DNA from: Cristatella mucedo
Lineage: Eukaryota; Bryozoa; Phylactolaemata; Cristatellidae
DNA length: 64,000 nucleotides
NCBI GenBank assembly: GCA_009760855.2
Contig: WPIO01000337.1
Span: forward strand, 16,942 to 80,941
Direction of reading: 5' to 3'
Made by a program: the position numbers and the translations under genes. Positions 57,130-64,000 of this stretch are shown one piece after another. Numbering within the stretch: the stretch's first letter is position 1; each line of letters starts with the position of its first letter. The notes under the pieces are model-generated. The model was given only the letters and a program-made list of their open reading frames with translations. It ran no database searches and had not been told where the DNA came from.

Positions 57130-57770
57130 ACGTTTGGATTGTTCCTGGCTTCTTTATTGTTCTCCTACATTTATACTTTATTTCGGTTTCATTAGTTTCG
57201 CTGTTTTTTTTGTCATTGTGTTAGTAGGTTCTTTGCCAATTTTTTCTGTAGTACTATTATTTAGATATTCAAAAATCTTTGGCAAATTATCAACCCACTC
57301 TTTGTTTCTGACATAATCTCCTATATTTACTCTCTATTTTCTTTTCACACTGTGCAATAAAGGCTCTTTTAGCTACTGTTCGATTCATTTTTTCAACAAG
57401 CGGAACTCTTTTCAGTAGTACCTTTTATCACGCATGTTACATGCCTTTTCATTTCTTTCGTGAACTCTCCTTTAAACTCTGTTCCTGGATCTACCGTTTT
57501 CTTCTTTGGCCATTGTAACGGGCCTTCTATAAATATCTTTAATTGCTTGCGTTACTTCTTTAGGAGACTTTGTTTTAAGTGGTCTTGAATCTTTATATCT
57601 ACAAGCAATACCAACCACATTCAAACCATATTTGTATCCAGAACTATTTGGTATATATAAAATGTCTGTTTGGTGATTTTCATTAGGTGCAACTCCTTTA
57701 GAGAAACCATTTAGAATTTCCTTAGGCCTTGATTTGAATACTTGACTTCAGCTCGTAATCTCGGTGTAAT
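57130..57770 (-). pseudogene. DDE integrase remnant, Polinton/Maverick-like
   Basis: On the minus strand, AT-rich broken frames encode an rve-type integrase core in order. First 'NENHQTDILYIPN' with the first catalytic Asp, then 'YKYGLNVVGIACRYKD', then after a frame change 'TVDPGTEFKGEFTKE' with the second Asp, and after another change 'LVEKMNRTVAKRAF' with the catalytic Glu. Further on, 'EWVDNLPKIFEYLNNSTTEK' resembles the conserved region after the catalytic core. The DDE triad is readable but at least three frameshifts or stops break it. Large virus-like DNA transposons of this class carry such an integrase. A Ty3-like or Ginger integrase cannot be excluded. No other Polinton gene was recognised nearby. 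Confidence 0.55.
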
Positions 57771-57774
57771 CTTC

Positions 57775-58605
57775 CTAAGTGACCCCTCGTTAGACGACCA
57801 TATAAGCTCCATAGTCAAATCTGCATATTTTTAGCTTCATAACATTGCTAAAATTCGGGCTTCTTTAGATAAAGATAGAACGTCCAAGTTGGTCCATGCT
57901 TTCATGACATCGTCTCGACTTCTGCAACTCACTGCATACTGGCCTACCAGCATGTGCGATCAGGCGATTGCATCTGGTGCAAAACTTTGCAGCTAGGCTT
58001 ATCTGTCGTCAGCGTTGCAGTTGCCACATTACTCCACTTCTCGCCGACCTGCACTGGCTACCAGTCAAGCAACGGATTGACTTCAAGGTTTTGTCGCTCA
58101 CTTTTAGGTCCCTTCATTCTATGGCTCCAGCCTATCTGTCAGATATACTACCCCATCAGGCCAAGCATCGTACCACCCGCTTTTCGGAATCCAAGAGTCT
58201 GGAAATACCTCACACAAACCTTAAATCCTTTGGAGACCGTGCATTTAGTTTATATGCTCCCAAAGCCTGGAACTCCCTCCCGACCTGCGTCAGAACATCC
58301 CCTGACCTGACCACATTTAAAAGGAACCTAAAAACACACCTATTTAGGACAGCATTTAGTGGGTCCCTATGATTCGTCCTTGATGTGCTTATTCGTGCTG
58401 ACACTGTGCATGCTGCCACTAACCACATTTGCATGCTGACCCTGTGCATGTCACCCCTAACCATGTTGTTAATTTTTTTCGTTTATCAATCATGATATTA
58501 CTTACTATTTAATTGCATTTCCCTTTGCAGCAAATGTAAAGCGCCTAGTGAGAGATTGGGTTCTCTGAGGACACTTTATCAAGTGCATTATTATTATCAT
58601 TATTA
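57775..58605 (+). mobile_element. LINE family A, well preserved 3' half
   Basis: Plus strand from the 'SLDDHISSTVKSAYF' region. A 134-codon open frame (57968-58372) runs from 'HLVQNFAARLICRQRCSCHI' to the ORF stop after 'LFRTAFSGSL'. The 3' UTR, hairpin and ATT tail (58587-58603) follow. A good reference copy. Confidence 0.93.
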
Positions 58606-59484
58606 TGCCTTCGATAACAGTGAAAGGTAAGTAGTTCATCACAGCTAACATTGTGGTGTTGCCAAGCCCAGCTGCCGACATCTTACACAAGCCAGGCATT
58701 TCATTCTACTTACGAAATCTTTCGAGGTACTCGTCTATTTTCTTACGATCCTCGTCTGAACAGCAACCTTAAAAAACCAAGCAGGCAATGATAGTCACCT
58801 GACTTACCGCCCAGTTCACGGACCGAGTCTAGTAAGATAAGAAATACAGGAAGTAATAGTGCAAGAAAGAAAAAAGGCTTTTTTAGTGGTTGCTTGGTTT
58901 TACACCTGTTTAACACTGTCAGCACAAAAGTTCGGCTTTTAAACTTCACATTTTATTGGGTAAGATGTCAAGCACTAGGTTCTGGGCCAATGGCAGAACA
59001 GTTATTAGAATCCCACCGACAATTTGAGTAGGTCAAGTGAGCCAAAAATATGCTCCGATCACGAAGTCACAAAAGCTCGAAAACGATTTTCAATTAAAAC
59101 ATTCTTTGGAAACTAGAATTCGCACAATCAGCAGCCAAATAGTAGCAGCTGTGGCCACTTAACTTATTTATTTTTATTTAGCTATAAGCTTTGTTAAAGG
59201 CAAGCGATGTTCCCTTAATTAATTTCCTGAAGTTAAAGGAAATATCCCAAGGTCACATTTACCAGAGATGTCTGGCTGTGTAGAGAGACGATACTGGATA
59301 AATTAATTATCTTGTATTGTATTTAGAACGGTACTAAAATGAAAACAAATTGTTTATAAATTTCACGTATGCGTCAAACGTATCCTGTCAATCGGCATTC
59401 GAAAGCATGCATGCTGTCACTATACGCAAGCACTGAAAAGGCGTTTCAAGAAATGCTGCGAGCAACCAGCTGGTTTTGAGCTTC
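58606..59484. other. No recognised feature
   Basis: Non-coding, AT-rich. Confidence 0.5.
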
Positions 59485-59790
59485 TTCAGAAACGGGAGGT
59501 CAGGTCAAGTCGGAAAGTCAGCCTGGAGAGAATACAGCTTATGGATGATACGAACTAAAGGCATTGTCAACTTAGGATTTCAAGTTAGCCAGAGGCAGAA
59601 CCAGACCGCCCAAGTCAGGCGAGAAGATGGCTAGATGCTAAGCCTGACTAGGCAATAGTTCTGATAGGTACCCTGGAGCCAAGAATGAAGGGACACAAGA
59701 AATGAGCGCAACAGATGAAAGGCTGATTGCAATGGCTTGTCGAGTGAGTATCGGTCGGTTATATAACTAGATCGCAAATACATGGACCAT
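59485..59790 (-). mobile_element. LINE family A fragment, very decayed
   Basis: Minus strand: 'GGGAGGTCAGGTCAAGTCGG', then 'CCCTGGAGCCAAGAATGAAG' and 'GGGACACAAGAAATGAGCGC' in the expected order. Confidence 0.55.
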
Positions 59791-60059
59791 GGGGTTATGA
59801 AAGCGTGCGAAGCCTACATTTTTCTATGAAACGTATTGCAATGCTGAAGCTTTTACTGTGAAGTTTATATAGGCATCAACCAAAATGAGACTAAGCAACA
59901 GAACTAGAATCCTTGCCAATACTGCAGCATTACACAGAACGAGTTCATGTTTTGGTTAAGCATTCCAATTCCTGAGTGATTCGACACATACAAACGGGAA
60001 AAGCCAATGTCTATGATCAACCTTCTTCTAAATCGTCGACAGCTTAGCTCCTAGCATAA

Positions 60060-61288
60060 TTGGTTTTGAAGATCTACATGATCACTTCTTCAGCTTCACT
60101 TTAAGCACAATTGACAAGATTAGAGTCTAGACTCCTAAGGCAGCAGCACCCCTTCAACACTTCTGTCAATCATTAACAACCCCACAAGACTCCCCGCCCT
60201 AAATTCCGTGCATCATCTCAATGTCTACACTCACGGAGGCCACTAGTGACCTCATCCTCAATTCGTCTTCCAATCCAAGAAGTATATTAATCTTCTACAC
60301 CATACAACCCCTGTTTTAACTATATGAAGCATAGACCTGCTGCCATGCATCACCTAACATCAAAACAATGCCTTTAGCATCAGTACATATCCCGTCCACT
60401 TTCAAAAGGGTTGCAGTTAGGCAACTAATAAAGAAAGAGAAAAACTAGACAAAAACCACTCGATCAGCATGCATGCAGTCTCCATTCTAATGTTCCTCTC
60501 AACGACACTAGAACTAGTTGTGGCAGACCAGCTAAACTCGTCTACAGAGAAGCTTCAAACCTAGCAAGCACCTTACAGTCTGGTTCTATAACCTATCACT
60601 CCACAGAGTAACCCTGCTTAGGGTTTGCAAGGACCTTCTCAGCAATGTAGACTTAGGTGAACCCTCTCTACTTGTTTTGCTAGGTCTACGAGACCGGTTT
60701 ATACTATTGATTATAAATTACTTCTCGAGCACTCCTCACCTCGCCCAGGCATCACCGGCACTGCACTAAAATGGTTTAGTTCTAACATCTCTGGAAAAAT
60801 ACGGAGCATTGATGTGAACGGAAGAAGATCAGCCGAGAACTCACTGAAGTATGGAGTACTCCGGAGCTCTGCGTGCGATCGGCTTTGCTTCACCGTTTAT
60901 ACTATCCCTGACGCCGACGATATTGCCAAGCACAATCTAGACTTTCACTACATGATGTCCCCTGACCTGACCACATTTAAAACAAACTTAAAAAACACAC
61001 CTATTTAGGACAGCATTTAGTGGGTCCCTATGATTCGTCCTGATGTGCTTATGCGTGCTGACATTGTGCATTCTGCCACTAACGACACGTGCATACTGAC
61101 CCTGTGCATGCCACCTCTAACCATAGATATTACTTCATTCAGTTTATTCTTTTCAAGGCATGATTTTACTTACCATTCATGGAAACATTTCTCGATTGGC
61201 AGCAAATGCAAAGCGGCCCTAATGAGATTAAGTTCTCTGATGGGCTTTTATCAAGTGCATTATTATTATTATTATTATTATTACAGAC
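60060..61288 (+). mobile_element. LINE with decayed RT fused to a family A 3' end by internal deletion
   Basis: Plus strand. Broken frames follow the RT in order: 'STFKRVAVRQLIKKE' (about 60395), 'TTLELVVADQLNSST' (about 60505), a motif A-like region near 60680, 'PGITGTALKWFSSNISGKIR' (about 60750), and the region just before the YADD box (about 60940). The sequence then jumps to 'SPDLTTFK' and continues through the family A C-terminus, 3' UTR, hairpin and (ATT)n at 61261-61283. The missing middle is an internal deletion at about 60955. This is the only place in the window where the upstream RT of family A may be visible. Confidence 0.75.
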
Positions 61289-61361
61289 GCATCTATTTTA
61301 TTGCACAAAGCTTTTACTAGGTCTGTGTGATTTCGGCCATTACGTGAGTTACACTGTCTGA

Positions 61362-61570
61362 GGCATGTGCAAGCTATCCACTGACAATAGTTGCATTCTG
61401 ACTCTAGGCATGTCATTGTTCTAAGCCTGTTATAACTTGTTGCATATTGAGGGATGCCTATCGCATCTAATAACCACTCGAACAGGGCTTCCTTTGGCAG
61501 CAAATGTACAGAGCCTAAACAGAGTATTCGGTTCGCTCGGGGCTCTATATCTAATTAATTATTATTACGC
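61362..61570 (+). mobile_element. LINE family A 3' end, decayed
   Basis: Plus strand: 'CACTGACAATAGTTGCATTC', decayed hairpin and 'AATTAATTATTATTACG' tail. Confidence 0.7.
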
Positions 61571-62114
61571 TTTTACGGTTACCTGCTGCACAACTAGAAG
61601 CTCGGCTGGCATAAGTTTTCAAATGAAAGAGACAGCTTAGGTTGCAGGACCATAATCCTTGACAGGCCGAACCATTTGTATACTTCTGGCAGCTATTAAG
61701 GCTGACTGGTCAGTGTGACTCATCCGAGTCTCAACAGTGAGTTTAGGTTTAGCGGTCTGTTTAAGTTCGGGCCGAAAACTGCACAGAAAAGCCTAGCAGG
61801 GGAAGGTACACAAAACAGATTTTGCTGAGTTTTTATTACGTTCACTAAACCGTATCGTGATTGGTTCACCATCTCTTAAGAAAGTTGCAAAACATACCTA
61901 GAACCAAGACTAAATCAGATAATACACTGGACAGGATTAAAGTGCGACCCCAGGCAATGCACTGATATCAGCCGTCATATTAGTCAAACTGGAGTAGAGT
62001 GAAAGGCCTATAATAATAGGTACGTACGTACATCAGCTCTCCAAGGTCAATCAAAGAAATGGTAAGACTTGTGCCCATTTGAGGTCTCACGAAGATTATC
62101 TCACGAGGAGAGCA
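61571..62114. other. No recognised feature
   Basis: 3' flank of the minus-strand ROCO copy; nothing recognised. Confidence 0.45.
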
Positions 62115-63739
62115 CTAACGATGTACGGTCATACCTGGCGGTTGTAGATACATCCACATCGCAGGTATTTTGCATCGGCCGCACTTGTCGCAATACCAGG
62201 TTCTTGAATGTCGTGGCTCAGCTCTACTTTTCCCGTTATTCGTCAGTTTATTCCAAGCCACTGGGCAGCAAGGAATTTAAAGGTCTCCAGACTTCATTCT
62301 TGCCAGCTGTTGAAAATGCCACCAATTCCAAAGCACTCTTGTGGTGTCTCATTATTATAGATACAAAATCCACTTCGACTAGTACACCATCCTTCCAAAA
62401 CGTTGGCTCAGCCTTTCTCGAGCACAGCCAGGATAACACTGCGGCCAGGTTTGTTGGAAAAAAAGCGAGTGGCATGTAATTTCCCAAGAAGCTGAGCCGC
62501 AAGCAAACAGGAGGATCTTTAGCGGCCTTGTTTAGCCACTCCTGCAGCCTACAATGGGGCTGCTCAAGGAGATTACCAGTCAAGATGTAAGATTCCTTAG
62601 AAGTCTTGGTGATCATGTGAAAATGTTGCATAAAATTGCTGACGGCATCGACATGGCCACTTTCCAGCAATTGTGCAAAGAAATTTCTATCAAGATGCCC
62701 TTGCCGATAATTTTCCATATAAGATTCGTAATAGCCGTCCTTTTCACGACTTTCGGAATATTCGTGATGCAATACCTTCTTTAAATCGTGAACAATTTCT
62801 TGAGGTTGATGGAATACCAAGTGTGTAAGAGACGAAGAGCTCTCTAGCCATATAATCTGGGATGTAGATACGAGAATTTTAAGTATAGCTTTCAGTTTGA
62901 AGTCGTCCGGCTCCAAGTGCTGTGCATACACTTGTCTGACCTGCTCCCATTCCAAATACGGTCGATAGTTGTCATCGTCTGACTTAAGGCCCTTTATTTC
63001 TTTCATAATATGACACCATGATGCAGGATATGGCTCCGGGGCCTTTAGTTTATTCTTGATTAGTGATTTCAACTCACCTAAGCGATTTTTACCTCCGTAT
63101 TTGCAGCTCACCGTTGTGACTGGAATGTCAGCAGTTTTTATAGCATCACGATACTGTTCGAAGAGGTCGACGTTAGTTTTGGAGGAATCCGAACTTGATT
63201 TAAGTGCTATTATGTGAAGTGTAAGCTCTTCTTCAGCAGACTGCTGAATTTCTTTTACGTACTTATCCATCTCTTCTTCCACAACCTTTAGTTGGCCTGG
63301 TTCAACAAGAAGATCGGAATGCGTGCCAACTATAATAACTCGTATCTCTGTTGATTTAGCAAATATCGTCATAAGCCACTTGTTTACCTGCTCCTTCTGC
63401 TTCTTAAGCGTTTTGACTAACGTCGAACGCAATTATGCAAAGTCCATTGGAAGGCAAAAATATTGGAACCACTGTTTGATAAATTTCATGTCCACCAAAG
63501 TCATTCACATTTATGATCTGATCTTCAAACTTTACAAGTCTCTGATCTATCACACGAGTTCTATCGTCAGCTGCAGCAGTGGATGGCCGGCCGATGAGTA
63601 GCGACTGAACGATGCTAGTCTTTCCTGCTCCCCTGTCTCCGAGCATGTTGATAGTATCACTGCATAGCGATTCCTTCCCCTGACTGCTATCTCGGAAGTA
63701 CTGCCGAATAGTTTCAATTCCCTGCTCACACACTGCACT
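62115..63739 (-). pseudogene. Third ROCO copy (Roc-COR), inverted, with two frame lesions and no LRR
   Basis: Minus strand. The first frame (63404-63754) holds 'TINMLGDRGAGKTSIVQSLL' (P-loop intact) and 'NDFGGHEIY', then meets a stop after 'FDVSQNA'. One extra base near an AAAA run (about 63411-63416) shifts the frame. The second frame (62248-63432) continues with G4 'GTHSDL', COR ('YPASWCHIMKEIK', 'IIWLESSSSLTHLVFHQPQ', 'FMQHFHMI') and stops after 'LLPSGLE'. A deletion of roughly 100 bp relative to 22635-24491 has shifted the frame there. Beyond it the conserved tail is readable in another frame as 'WYCDKCGRCKIPAMWMYL' to a TAG at 62115. The LRR end and splice acceptor are missing. The A-run frameshift could be a sequencing error; the C-terminal deletion cannot. 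Confidence 0.88.
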
Positions 63740-64000
63740 AGGTGGAAAAACCATACCTGACTGGAGATACTTAATTACTAATTACATTGTTGTTTAAACT
63801 AATTAAATTACATAAAACCAAGGTTTTACAAGTAGACGGCATACATTCTCTCAAGCAAAAAACAGCATTCAAGAGGGAATATAAAATCCGTGTTAGCAGA
63901 GACCAATAAACTGTTATTAGTTTAGGCAAGAAAGTCTGTTCTTCCTTACGCCATGAGGCTATTGCCGCTCCTCCAAGCGACTCAAAAGGCTCTAGTTTTC
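63740..64000 (-). other. Right arm of the inverted duplication (intron of the third ROCO copy)
   Basis: The reverse complement matches 22191-22441 with about a dozen differences by eye, for example 'GAAAACTAGAGCCTTTTGAG' at both outer ends. The window stops inside the match, so the arm continues beyond 64000. Confidence 0.9.

Noticed and set aside
57134-57316. Hydrophobic 60-codon plus frame resembling a membrane protein
   Set aside because: Antisense shadow of the integrase remnant, produced by its AT-rich sequence.

Overview
The window is metazoan nuclear DNA. It has spliced exons with GT/AG borders and long introns, tRNA-derived SINEs, many 5'-truncated non-LTR retrotransposons, and long dinucleotide repeats. 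No operons, rRNA genes or functional tRNA genes were seen. The gene content (LRR-Roc-COR GTPases and a CARD protein) fits an early-branching marine invertebrate. A sponge is my best guess, but this is inference.

The gene-bearing part is an innate-immunity-like cluster. An LRR exon lies at 455-595. A long terminal exon at 22635-24491 carries the last LRR, a Roc GTPase domain and a COR domain and is fully open. Two further ROCO copies are damaged: one on the same strand at 25834-27408, without the P-loop, and one on the opposite strand at 62115-63739. The opposite-strand copy and the intron beyond it (63740-64000) form one arm of a large inverted duplication with 22191-24491. Between them, on the + strand, phase-matched exons (28328-28349, 28871-28987, 29938-30027, 33580-33761, 34903-35073) build a small protein ending in a CARD fold. 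A signal-peptide exon (31055-31181) and a CCP-like exon (from 31506) lie inside one of its introns.

Most of the rest is transposon debris. LINE family A (CR1/L2-like) has about 24 fragments, mostly minus strand, each ending in a conserved 3' hairpin plus (ATT)n. LINE family B has about 10 fragments ending in (ATTAC)n-like repeats. Two SINEs carry a tRNA-like head and a tail matching the family A 3' end. There is also a hAT transposase remnant (12970-13985), a three-level nested insertion (14024-16105), and a Polinton/Maverick-like integrase remnant (57130-57770). A GC- and CpG-rich mosaic at about 37.9-49.6 kb is built of repeated modules (D and C) and family B ends.

All similarity statements are by-eye comparisons within the window. 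Family names come from recognised motifs, not from database searches.
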